Shown here: one piece after another, positions 7,543 to 14,410 of the stretch
Numbering within the stretch: position 1 is the first letter of the stretch
Layout of the letters: each line of letters opens with the position of its first letter
Assembly: GCA_025935655.1 (NCBI GenBank)
Contig: JAICUV010000022.1
Span: 1-22,589 of the forward strand
DNA from: Chloroflexota bacterium
GTDB taxonomy: Bacteria > Chloroflexota > Limnocylindria > Limnocylindrales > CSP1-4
DNA: 22,589 nucleotides
Direction of reading: 5' to 3'
The notes under the pieces: model-generated
Told to the model about the DNA's origin: nothing
What the model saw: only the letters and a program-made list of their open reading frames with translations
Database searches by the model: none
Made by a program: the position numbers and the translations under genes

Positions 7543-8490
7543 GTGAAGCAGCCCCAGCACGGCCGACGACACCTCGGCCTGGACCTCGGCGGCACGAACA
7601 CGAAGTGGGCGGTCGTCGAGCACGACGGCGGCCACTGGCGGACGCTCGCGACGGGGCAGGGAGTCACCCCGGCGAAGGACGGCCCCGACGCCGTGGTCGG
7701 GCGGCTCGCGTCGATGGGCGCGGAGGTCGTGGCGGCGTGGCCCGGCGTGACATCGGTCGGCATCGGCGTCCCCGGCCTCTACGATCCCGCGACCGGGTCC
7801 ACCAGGTTCCTGGTCAACGTTCCCGGGGCGTGGGCCGGCCGACCGGTCGCGAGGCCCGTGGGCGATGCCCTCGGCCTGCCGGCCTTCCTCATCAACGACG
7901 CCCGTGCGTTCGGGCTCGCGGAGCTCCGCCTCGGCGCCGGCCGTGGGGCGCGGTCGATGGTGGGCCTCACGCTCGGGACCGGCGTCGGCGGCGTCATCGC
8001 GGTCGACGGCCGCATCCACCAGGGCCACGACGGCACGGCGGGAGAGGTGGGTCACCAGACGATCGATCCCGACGGGCCATGGTGCGGCTGCGGCAACCGC
8101 GGCTGTGTCGAGGCGTACGCCCGCGCGGACCAGCTCGCGCTCGCCTGCGGGACCCCGACGGCGGAGGAGGCCGTGACCCGCGCACGGGCCGGCGACGAGC
8201 GGGCGCTCGACGGGCTCGCCCAGGTCGGCCGCTACCTCGGCATCGGGATCGCGAACATGATCACGGTCATCTCACCCGACACCATCGTCATCGGCGGGGG
8301 CGTCGCGGCGGCTGGCGACCTCCTGTTCGACCCGATCCGCGCGGAGCTCGCGCGCCGGGTCCGCACCACCTCGCTCGACGACGTGACGATCGTCGCCGCC
8401 GCGCTCGGGACCTGGGCAGGGGCGATCGGTGCGGCCGTCCACGGCGCCGAACGGGCGGCGGAGCAGGCCGTCGACGGGTCGCCCGCATGA
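7543..8490 (+). CDS. ROK-family sugar kinase (probable N-acetylglucosamine or glucose kinase)
   Basis: This 315-residue cytoplasmic kinase phosphorylates a hexose or amino sugar with ATP. The N-terminal phosphate loop LDLGGTNTKWAVVE is present. Asn118-Asp119 (INDAR) provide the catalytic Asp, and GTGVGG follows in the nucleotide site. The ROK zinc signature is complete: His171 in GEVGHQ and Cys181, 183 and 188 in CGCGNRGCVE. The GTG start follows a -10 box at leaderless spacing. The gene overlaps the gntR regulator by ATGA, and nagA follows, which favours an amino-sugar substrate such as GlcNAc. Glucokinase remains an alternative, because ROK specificity is not readable from these motifs. Confidence 0.85.
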   Translation: MKQPQHGRRHLGLDLGGTNTKWAVVEHDGGHWRTLATGQGVTPAKDGPDAVVGRLASMGAEVVAAWPGVTSVGIGVPGLYDPATGSTRFLVNVPGAWAGRPVARPVGDALGLPAFLINDARAFGLAELRLGAGRGARSMVGLTLGTGVGGVIAVDGRIHQGHDGTAGEVGHQTIDPDGPWCGCGNRGCVEAYARADQLALACGTPTAEEAVTRARAGDERALDGLAQVGRYLGIGIANMITVISPDTIVIGGGVAAAGDLLFDPIRAELARRVRTTSLDDVTIVAAALGTWAGAIGAAVHGAERAAEQAVDGSPA

Positions 8491-9218
8491 CACTGGAGCG
8501 CTACGTCCCGCACTGGCGGCGCATCGAGCAGGCCCTCCGTGAGCGGATCGCCGGCCTCGCTCCGGGGGACCCGCTGCCGTCCGACGCGGAGCTGTGCGCG
8601 GAGTTCGGGGTCAGCCGCATGACCGCGCGCAACGCCATGCAGCGCCTCGCGGACGACGGGCTCGTGATGCGCGTCCCGGGCCGCGGCAGCTTCGTGGCCG
8701 AGCCCCCGGCCCACCGCCGCGCCGACCGGCTGCTCACGTTCTCGCGCGAGATGGAGCGCCGCGGCCGCCGACCGACGTCCCGGGTCCTCGACCGGGAGAT
8801 CCGCCCCGCCACGCTCCAGGAGGCGACGGCGCTCGGCGTGGCACAGGGCGAGCCCGTCGTCGCGCTCCGCCGCCTGCGGCTCGCGGACGACGAGCCCATC
8901 GCGATCGAGACGGCCGTGCTCGTCCGTGGCACCGGGCCGGCGGTGCTGGGCGCGGACCTGGAGCAGGGGTCGCTCCACGACGCGCTGGCGGGTGGCGGCT
9001 ACCACCTCCGACGCGGCATCGCGACGATCGCCGCGGCGCCCGCCACCCACGAGGACGCGAAGCTGCTGGGCCTCGCGAAGGGCGACGCGCTGCTGGTTGA
9101 GCGGCGCGTGATCATGGATGCCGCGGGCCACCGGATCGAGTCGACGGAGAGCCGCTACCCGGCGGACCGCTACGCGCTGGACATCCAGTTCGACGTCGAG
9201 CAGGACGGCGGGGCCTGA
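8487..9218 (+). CDS. GntR-family transcriptional regulator, HutC/UTRA subfamily
   Basis: A 243-residue DNA-binding regulator. Residues 8-70 form the GntR winged helix (LPSDAELCAEFGVSRMTARN at 30-49, then VPGRGSFV at 63-70). Residues from about 90 to 235 match the UTRA effector domain, with VVALRRLRLADDEPIAIE and a C-terminal ESRYPADRYALD. In this subfamily UTRA binds small ligands; DasR, NagR and YvoA respond to phosphorylated amino sugars. It lies between a ROK kinase and nagA and overlaps the kinase stop by ATGA, so the likely ligand is GlcNAc-6-P or GlcN-6-P. It probably represses its own operon through a dyad in the upstream promoter; both points are inference. Confidence 0.9.
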   Translation: MTLERYVPHWRRIEQALRERIAGLAPGDPLPSDAELCAEFGVSRMTARNAMQRLADDGLVMRVPGRGSFVAEPPAHRRADRLLTFSREMERRGRRPTSRVLDREIRPATLQEATALGVAQGEPVVALRRLRLADDEPIAIETAVLVRGTGPAVLGADLEQGSLHDALAGGGYHLRRGIATIAAAPATHEDAKLLGLAKGDALLVERRVIMDAAGHRIESTESRYPADRYALDIQFDVEQDGGA

Positions 9219-9220
9219 TC

Positions 9221-10357
9221 GTGGCGACCGAGCTGCGCGGCCGGCTGGTGCTGGCGGACGGGGTCGTGCCGGGCCGGCTCGTGATCGAGGACGGCTGGCT
9301 GCGGGCCGTGGACCCCGATCCGGCGGACGCGACGGCCGCCGGGGGCCCGATCCTCGCGCCCGGGTTCATCGACGTCCACGTCCACGGCTGGGGCGGCCAC
9401 GACGCCACGGGCGACGCGGCGGCGCTCGATGGGATGGCGCGGGCGCTGCTCCGGCAGGGGGTCACGACGTTCCTCCCGACCGCGCCCACGCTCGCCGAGG
9501 ACCAGCTGCCCGGGTTCGCGGACCGGGTGCGGTCCTGGATGCCCCACGCCCCGGCCGACGGGGCGGAGCCGCTCGGGTTCAACCTCGAGGGGCCGTTCCT
9601 CGCGCCGTCGCGCAAGGGCGCGCACGACCCCGCGCTGCTGCGTGCGCCGGCCGCCTTCACGGACGACCAGGTGTCGGCGCTCCTCGACGGGCTCCGCGTC
9701 ATGACGATCGCGCCCGAGCTGCCGGGCGCCATCGAGCTCATCCGGAAGCTGGCGGCGCTCGGCATCGCGGCCTCGATGGGTCACTCCGCGGCGACGCTCG
9801 AGGAGGCGCGGGCCGGCTACCTCGCCGGCGCCGTGACGACGACCCACCTGTTCAACGCGATGACCGGCGTCGACCACCGGCAGCCGGGCCTCGCGGTGGC
9901 CGCGCTCGCGGACGACGCCGTCTACGTGGAGCTGATCGCGGACCGGAACCACGTGCACCCCGCGCTGTGGCCGCTCGTCCTCCGCACCAAGCCCGCGGAC
10001 CGGCTCGTGCTGGTGTCGGACGCGCTGCCCCTGGCCGGGATGCCGGACGGGCCGGGCTGGATCGGCGGGCTCGCGTGCGAGGTGCGCGACGGCAGGGCGA
10101 CGCTCGCCGGCACGGACACGCTCGCGGGCTCGGTCATCGCGCTCGACACCGCGGTCCGCAACCTCGTCGACGAGGGGACGGAGCTCGCGGCCGCGGTGCT
10201 GGCGGCGTCGGCGAACCCGGCGTCGCTCCTCGGCGCGACGGACCGCGGCCGGCTCGAACCGGGCCGCCGTGCGCACGTGGTGGAGCTGGACGACGCGTTG
10301 CGCGTCCGACGGGTCACGCGTGGAGACGGCTGGATCGAGGGCGCCGGGCGCGCCTGA
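9221..10357 (+). CDS. nagA: N-acetylglucosamine-6-phosphate deacetylase
   Basis: The enzyme hydrolyses GlcNAc-6-P to GlcN-6-P and acetate, the first committed step in using or recycling amino sugars. Its 378 residues are the normal length. Amidohydrolase features: HVHG (His53, His55), the metal-ligand Glu123 in NLEGPFLAP, His188 in MGHSAAT, His209 in THLFNAM, and catalytic Asp267 in LVSDALPLAG. RNHVHP near residue 245 matches the substrate-binding His region. The GTG start is 2 bases after the gntR stop, with a GGCGGGG purine-rich stretch upstream. It forms an operon with a ROK kinase and a GntR regulator. nagB is not in the window. Confidence 0.92.
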   Translation: MATELRGRLVLADGVVPGRLVIEDGWLRAVDPDPADATAAGGPILAPGFIDVHVHGWGGHDATGDAAALDGMARALLRQGVTTFLPTAPTLAEDQLPGFADRVRSWMPHAPADGAEPLGFNLEGPFLAPSRKGAHDPALLRAPAAFTDDQVSALLDGLRVMTIAPELPGAIELIRKLAALGIAASMGHSAATLEEARAGYLAGAVTTTHLFNAMTGVDHRQPGLAVAALADDAVYVELIADRNHVHPALWPLVLRTKPADRLVLVSDALPLAGMPDGPGWIGGLACEVRDGRATLAGTDTLAGSVIALDTAVRNLVDEGTELAAAVLAASANPASLLGATDRGRLEPGRRAHVVELDDALRVRRVTRGDGWIEGAGRA

Positions 10358-10366
10358 GCCCGGACA

Positions 10367-10388
10367 GTGCTCCGTTCCGTGGGAGCGC
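10367..10388. terminator. Possible hairpin terminator between convergent nagA and surface-protein genes
   Basis: GTGCTCC (10367-10373) pairs with GGAGCGC (10382-10388), seven pairs including one G-T, around an 8-base loop. It sits in the 48-base gap between two converging stops. There is no T-run on either side, so it is only a weak candidate. Confidence 0.3.
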
Positions 10389-10405
10389 GATGGCGCCCCG
10401 GGGCG

Positions 10406-10984
10406 TCAGCGGCGGCGCGGGCGCCGGGTGGCCGTCAGCGCGATGGTCGCGCCGATGAACGCGACGAGGCCGGCGACGAGCAGCAGCGAGCCGTTGCCGG
10501 CGCCGCCCGCCGGCGCCGCGATCGCGTCCGTGGCCGGCGGCGTCGTCCCGGGCTTGGCCGGCTTGTCGGGCTTGCCCGTCGCGCTGCAGACCTTGCCGCT
10601 GAGCTCCTTGTCGAGGACGAGCGCCACGGGGTCCACCTGGCCCTCGGCCGGGATCGTGGCCTGGAGCTGGCCGCTGGTGGTCGTGGTGGTGATGCAGCCG
10701 TCCGCGTCAGGCTCCGACGTCGTGGCGGGGCCCGTGCCGTTGACCTCGAGGACCGCGCCCGGGTCGACGTCAACCTGGATCGACCACGCGCCGTTCGCGT
10801 CCGACGTCGTCGACAGGATCTGGTCCGTGCCCTGGACGAGGATCGTGACCTCGGCGCCCGCGACCGGGGCGCCGCCCTTGTCGGTCACGGTGCCGCCCAC
10901 GTCGTAGGTCGCGGCGAGCGCCGTGGCCGGCAGCACGAGGACGAGCGCGATCGCCAGCGCGGCGATCAGGCGGAGACGGGACAT
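10406..10984 (-). CDS. Small secreted, C-terminally membrane-anchored protein with carboxypeptidase-regulatory-like fold
   Basis: The 192-residue product has an N-terminal signal peptide (MSRLRL, then a hydrophobic run ending ALA at 22-24). Residues 26-120 look like a carboxypeptidase-D regulatory or Cna-B-type beta sandwich: YDVGGTVTDKGGAPVAGAEV, then TTSDANGAWSIQVDV. Cys97 and Cys133 could form a disulfide. A Lys/Pro linker (138-150) leads to PPATD, a hydrophobic segment at about 167-184 and the basic tail TRRPRRR. That tripartite end resembles a sortase signal but lacks LPXTG, so simple membrane anchoring outside the cell is the safer reading. Function is unknown. A GGGAGG lies about 12 bases before the ATG, and a promoter is visible further upstream. 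Confidence 0.75.
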   Translation of the reverse strand: MSRLRLIAALAIALVLVLPATALAATYDVGGTVTDKGGAPVAGAEVTILVQGTDQILSTTSDANGAWSIQVDVDPGAVLEVNGTGPATTSEPDADGCITTTTTSGQLQATIPAEGQVDPVALVLDKELSGKVCSATGKPDKPAKPGTTPPATDAIAAPAGGAGNGSLLLVAGLVAFIGATIALTATRRPRRR

Positions 10985-11021
10985 GGGGTGGAGGGCCTCC
11001 CGGCGGTGACGTTGTGCGTGC

Positions 11022-11050
11022 ACGGTAGTACGTTCGGCGACGGCCCACAA
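11022..11050 (-). promoter_or_regulatory. Candidate promoter of the small surface protein gene
   Basis: On the minus strand TTGTGG (11045-11050) and TACCGT (11022-11027) are 17 bases apart, fitting a -35/-10 pair of a housekeeping sigma factor with moderate matches. The start of transcription would fall some 30 bases before the ATG at 10984. Confidence 0.35.
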
Positions 11051-11067
11051 CGGATGGGCCATGACTA

Positions 11068-11085
11068 CGGTGCGCCTCGGCACCG
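11068..11085 (-). terminator. Candidate terminator after the SDR gene
   Basis: CGGTGC and GCACCG form a perfect 6-pair stem with a 6-base loop, 24 bases past the SDR stop. No T-run follows. It separates the three-gene oxidoreductase operon from the next gene on the same strand. Confidence 0.35.
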
Positions 11086-11109
11086 ATCGGCCGCAATGCG
11101 CACGAGTGC

Positions 11110-11943
11110 CTATTGCGCGGGCGCCGACCCGGGCTCGCTCACGCTCCACCCGCCGTCCACGGTCACGACCTGGCCGGTGACCATCCGCGCGTCGTCCGAG
11201 AGGAGGTGGAGCGCGACGGCGGTGACCGCCTCGGTGTCGATCGGCCCCGCGGCCAGCGGCTGCTTCGCCCGGAGGTAGCCCACGATCCGCGGGTCGTCCT
11301 GCGCGCGCCGGCTCATCGGCGTGGCGATGAGCGACGGGGCGATGGCGTTGATCCGGATCCCCTGCGCGGCGTACGTGGCCGCGGTTGACCGCGTGAGCCC
11401 GTCGATCGCGCCCTTGCTGGCTGCGTACCCGTGGGTCCCGAAGAACTCGGGCGCCGGGTGGTCCGCGAGGACGCTCGACATGAGCAGGATCGCGCCGCGG
11501 GCGCCGTTCGCGTCCGGCTCCTGGCGGAGCATCCGCTGCACGGCCGCGCGGGCCACGAGGAACTGGCTCGTGGCGTTCGTGCCCATGACGGTCTCCCAGC
11601 CCTCGAGCGTCGCCTCGTGGAGCGGGCCGTCGCCGAACCGGCGGCCGCTGATCCCCGCGACGCTGTACACGGCGTCGAGCCGCCGCCGCTGGCGGTCGAA
11701 GGCCGCGAAGGCGCGGGTCACGTCCGGCTCGCGACGGAGGTCGGCCGCGTGCCAGGCGCACGTCCCGCCGGCCGCCCCGATCCCCGCGGCGAGCTCGGCG
11801 AGGTGGGTCGCCGTCCGGGACACCGCGAACACGGCCCCGCCCTCGGCCGCGATGGCCCTGGCCGCCGAGGCCGCCATGCCGGTGGAGCCCGTGACCAGCA
11901 CGGTGCGGCCCGCGAACCTGCCTCGCCCGCCCTCGCCCGTCAC
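11110..11943 (-). CDS. Short-chain dehydrogenase/reductase
   Basis: A classical SDR of 277 residues, NAD(P)-dependent. The cofactor loop is TGSTGMA at 18-24, where the last Gly of TGxxxGxG is Ala. Asp68 in AADL, Asn123 in GTNATS, Ser156/157, Tyr173 and Lys177 (YAASK) complete the catalytic set; the Ser-to-Tyr distance is a few residues longer than usual. IRINAIAPSLIATPM and the C-terminal VTGQVVTVDGGWS are standard family ends. Start is GTG at 11943 with GGAGG 8 bases before it. It follows the FAD oxidoreductase by 42 bases on the same strand, so it probably acts in the same pathway on an alcohol or ketone. The substrate is not readable. Confidence 0.9.
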   Translation of the reverse strand: MTGEGGRGRFAGRTVLVTGSTGMAASAARAIAAEGGAVFAVSRTATHLAELAAGIGAAGGTCAWHAADLRREPDVTRAFAAFDRQRRRLDAVYSVAGISGRRFGDGPLHEATLEGWETVMGTNATSQFLVARAAVQRMLRQEPDANGARGAILLMSSVLADHPAPEFFGTHGYAASKGAIDGLTRSTAATYAAQGIRINAIAPSLIATPMSRRAQDDPRIVGYLRAKQPLAAGPIDTEAVTAVALHLLSDDARMVTGQVVTVDGGWSVSEPGSAPAQ

Positions 11944-11985
11944 CGCTCGCGCCTCCGCTTCGTCCCCGCCGTGTCCCGGCCCACG

Positions 11986-13284
11986 TTACGCCGCCGCATC
12001 CGCGGGGACGGGCTCCAGGAGCGCGTCGGCCGCCCGCAACCCGTCACGGAGCAGCTCCGCGGGGATCGCCCGGGGGGTCGCACCGACGGATGCCGCGAGG
12101 ACGGCCGCGGTGCCGGCCGCCTGGCCCATCGCCATGCACGTCGCCATCGACCGCGCCGACGCATGCGCGTCGTGGGTCGCCGAGAAGCAGCGGCCGGCCA
12201 CGAGGAGGCCCTCGATGCCCGCCGGCAGCAGCGCGCGGTAGGGGATCCCGTAGACGCCGCCCTCGCGCACGTACTGCCAGTCCGTGTCGCCCCCGGCGTG
12301 GTGGTCCTCGATCGGCGCCCCGCACAGCGCGATCTCGTCCGCGAAGCGCGTCCCGGCCAGGACGTCCTCGCGGGTCAGCCGGTAGTCGCCGTGGACCCGG
12401 CGGCTCTCGCGCACCCCGATGGACGGCGAGGTCGCCACGATGACCGCCCGCTCGAACCCCGGCACGCGGTCGCGCAGGAAGCGGTGGTACTCCTGCACCT
12501 GGCGCCGGCCCTCGATCTCCGCGCGCGTGAGCTGTTCCGGGTCCGTCGCGTCCACGTTCGGGATCCGGGTCATGTGGATGAGCGCGACGCCCTCGTGCGG
12601 CGTCCGGTGCCACGAGCCCTCGACGCGCGGGAGCGCGTACGCCCCGGACGCGGCGGCGTCGGCCATGAGCGCCCACAGCTCCGCCTTCGGGACGGCCCTC
12701 GCCCGCTCGATGTCGACGTTGGCGACCTTGAACAGCGTGGACAGGGACTGGACCGTCGTCCCGTCGCCGGGCGCGTCGTGGGGGACGCCGGCCATCGTGG
12801 CCACGTCCGCGTCCCCCGAGGCGTCGACGAACGCGGACGCCTCGACCCACCGCTCGCCGCCCTTGTTCCACAGCCGGATCGCGCGCAGCCGCCCGTCCTC
12901 GTCCGCGTGGACGCCCGTCGCCCACGTGTGGAGCAGCAGCTCGACGCCGGCATCGTCCGCGAGCCACTCCCACAGGACCTTGAGCGCCTCCATGTCGTAG
13001 GTGACACCCGTCCCGGCGCCGTACGTGTTGGGGCGCTCGAACGCGAGGCCGGCAGCGGTGAGCCGCCGCGCGACCTCCCAGCCCAGCCCGCCCACGACCC
13101 GCCGCGGCCGCTCGCCCGGCGTGTAGAACGCGTAGAAGGTGTCCAGGACGGCCGTGGACGTCCCGCCCATGAACGCGAGCCGGTCGACGAGGAGCGTCCG
13201 GGCGCCGAGACGGCCGGCCGTGATCGCGGCCGACGAGCCCGCCGATCCCGATCCCACGACGACGACGTCGAAGCGGTCGTTCAT
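11986..13284 (-). CDS. FAD-dependent oxidoreductase (FAD_oxidored/xanthan-lyase-like family)
   Basis: A 432-residue flavoprotein. The Rossmann loop is VVGSGSAG (Gly11, 13, 16), with Asp34 ending the second strand where Glu is more usual. ASGDADVAT at 155-163 matches the second FAD motif. The family-typical RESRRVHGDYRLTREDVL lies at 292-309, and a C-terminal FAD motif spans 361-391 with LVAGRCFSATHDAHASARSM at its start. This family is often annotated as FAD-dependent oxidoreductase of unknown substrate. The ATG overlaps the upstream hydrolase stop (ATGA), and no clear ribosome site is present, so translation is probably coupled. It is cytoplasmic: no signal peptide is seen. Confidence 0.88.
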   Translation of the reverse strand: MNDRFDVVVVGSGSAGSSAAITAGRLGARTLLVDRLAFMGGTSTAVLDTFYAFYTPGERPRRVVGGLGWEVARRLTAAGLAFERPNTYGAGTGVTYDMEALKVLWEWLADDAGVELLLHTWATGVHADEDGRLRAIRLWNKGGERWVEASAFVDASGDADVATMAGVPHDAPGDGTTVQSLSTLFKVANVDIERARAVPKAELWALMADAAASGAYALPRVEGSWHRTPHEGVALIHMTRIPNVDATDPEQLTRAEIEGRRQVQEYHRFLRDRVPGFERAVIVATSPSIGVRESRRVHGDYRLTREDVLAGTRFADEIALCGAPIEDHHAGGDTDWQYVREGGVYGIPYRALLPAGIEGLLVAGRCFSATHDAHASARSMATCMAMGQAAGTAAVLAASVGATPRAIPAELLRDGLRAADALLEPVPADAAA

Positions 13285-14252
13285 CCGGGCGAGGCCGCGC
13301 CGCCGGCCACGGGCATCGCGTACAGGCGCGCGGGATTGGCGATGAGGATCCGGGCCACGGCGTCGTCGCCCAGGCGCCGGCGGAGCCGGGGCACGAAGGC
13401 GGTCATGAGGTAGCGCATGCCCGGGCCGCCGTCATACGCCCGGAGGTACGACCGGGCGCCGAGGTCCAGGCCCAGCACGATCCGGTCCAGGTGGCCCGCG
13501 GCCGCGACGCGCTCGATGAGGTCCAGCACGACGCTGTCCGGGTGGTACTTCGTGCGGCCGATCGTGTCGTATTCCAGCGTCACGCCGCGCGCGGCGACCT
13601 CCGCGTGGAGCTCCCAGTCCGGGTTCCGGTCCAGGTGCGCGAGCGCGATCCGGTCCGTCGTGGCGCCCGCGGCCTCCAGCAGGTCCACGATCTCGTGCGC
13701 GGCCGTCCCGATCTCCGTGTGGACGAGCACGGCCGCGCCGGTCGCGGCCGACGCCGCGCCGATCGCCTCGAGCCGGCGCCGCTCGGCGTGGCTGATGTGG
13801 TGGTACGAGGCGCCGCCCTTGATCGCGCCGGCCCGCGCCTCGTCCAGCGGCAGCGAGGGGTCGTGCCAGTCCGCGGGGTGCATGCCCCGGGTGAGGTCGG
13901 TCACGATCCGATCCCGCAGGAGCTCCACCGGCGCGTCGTAGACCCACGAGCCCGCCGGGTAGTGCGCATCGCGATGGAAGCCGCTCGCGGCGATGATGGC
14001 GAGCCCGCTGTGCTTGCTGATCGCGCGCAGGCCCGCGGGGTTCCGGCCGAGCCCGATGGGCGTCATCTCCACGAGGGTGGTGATCCCGCTCGCGACCCCG
14101 TCGCGCGCCTCCACGGTGGACAGCGCCACGTCCGCGAACCCCTGTCCGGGCATGCCGGGCGAGTCGATCAGCAGGTGATCGTGGGCGTCCACGACGCCGA
14201 GCGCGGAGACGGGCCGGGGTCCCGTGACGGTGATGACCTGGCCCTCGGGCAC
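13281..14252 (-). CDS. Phosphotriesterase-family metal hydrolase (possible lactonase)
   Basis: A binuclear-metal amidohydrolase of the PTE/PLL family, 323 residues from the chosen start. All metal ligands are in place: His24 and His26 (AHDH), Lys145, which would be carboxylated (GAIKGGASY), His178 (VHTEIG), His206 (LAHLDRN) and Asp263 (GLDLG). Natural members are mostly lactonases or of unknown function, and few hydrolyse phosphotriesters. I chose GTG at 14252 because AGGAGGG lies 4 bases before it and a -10 box lies downstream of the farther ATG at 14327, which would therefore not be transcribed; the family also usually begins near GQVITVTGP. It leads an operon with an FAD oxidoreductase and an SDR, suggesting breakdown of a lactone- or ester-containing compound. 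Confidence 0.88.
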   Translation of the reverse strand: MPEGQVITVTGPRPVSALGVVDAHDHLLIDSPGMPGQGFADVALSTVEARDGVASGITTLVEMTPIGLGRNPAGLRAISKHSGLAIIAASGFHRDAHYPAGSWVYDAPVELLRDRIVTDLTRGMHPADWHDPSLPLDEARAGAIKGGASYHHISHAERRRLEAIGAASAATGAAVLVHTEIGTAAHEIVDLLEAAGATTDRIALAHLDRNPDWELHAEVAARGVTLEYDTIGRTKYHPDSVVLDLIERVAAAGHLDRIVLGLDLGARSYLRAYDGGPGMRYLMTAFVPRLRRRLGDDAVARILIANPARLYAMPVAGGAASPG

Positions 14253-14256
14253 ACGA

Positions 14257-14263
14257 CCCTCCT
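14257..14263 (-). promoter_or_regulatory. Strong Shine-Dalgarno AGGAGGG deciding the PTE-family start
   Basis: AGGAGGG on the minus strand ends 4 bases before the GTG at 14252. It is the strongest ribosome binding site seen in the window and argues against the ATG codons at 14327 and 14300. Confidence 0.75.
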
Positions 14264-14298
14264 GGAAGCTCCGCGGCGGCTGCACGGGGACTGTCCGC

Positions 14299-14304
14299 AT
14301 TCTA
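14299..14304 (-). promoter_or_regulatory. Candidate -10 hexamer TAGAAT of the PTE-FAD-SDR operon
   Basis: TAGAAT on the minus strand keeps the T-A and final A-T positions of the consensus and is AT-rich against its surroundings. Transcription would begin near 14292, about 40 bases before the GTG start. No matching -35 is evident at 16-18 bases upstream. Confidence 0.45.
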
Positions 14305-14410
14305 CGGGGCCTGACCCGACGGGCCATGATCGGGGGACCGATCGTCTCATTGACCCACCGGGGCCTGCAGGCGATGGTCGACGGAGCGTACGCTCTCCAT
14401 CGAGGACCTC

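Noticed and set aside
10269..10907. Plus-strand frame of 212 codons overlapping the small surface-protein gene
   Set aside because: The minus-strand reading has a signal peptide, a beta-sandwich pattern and a C-terminal anchor; the plus reading has none.
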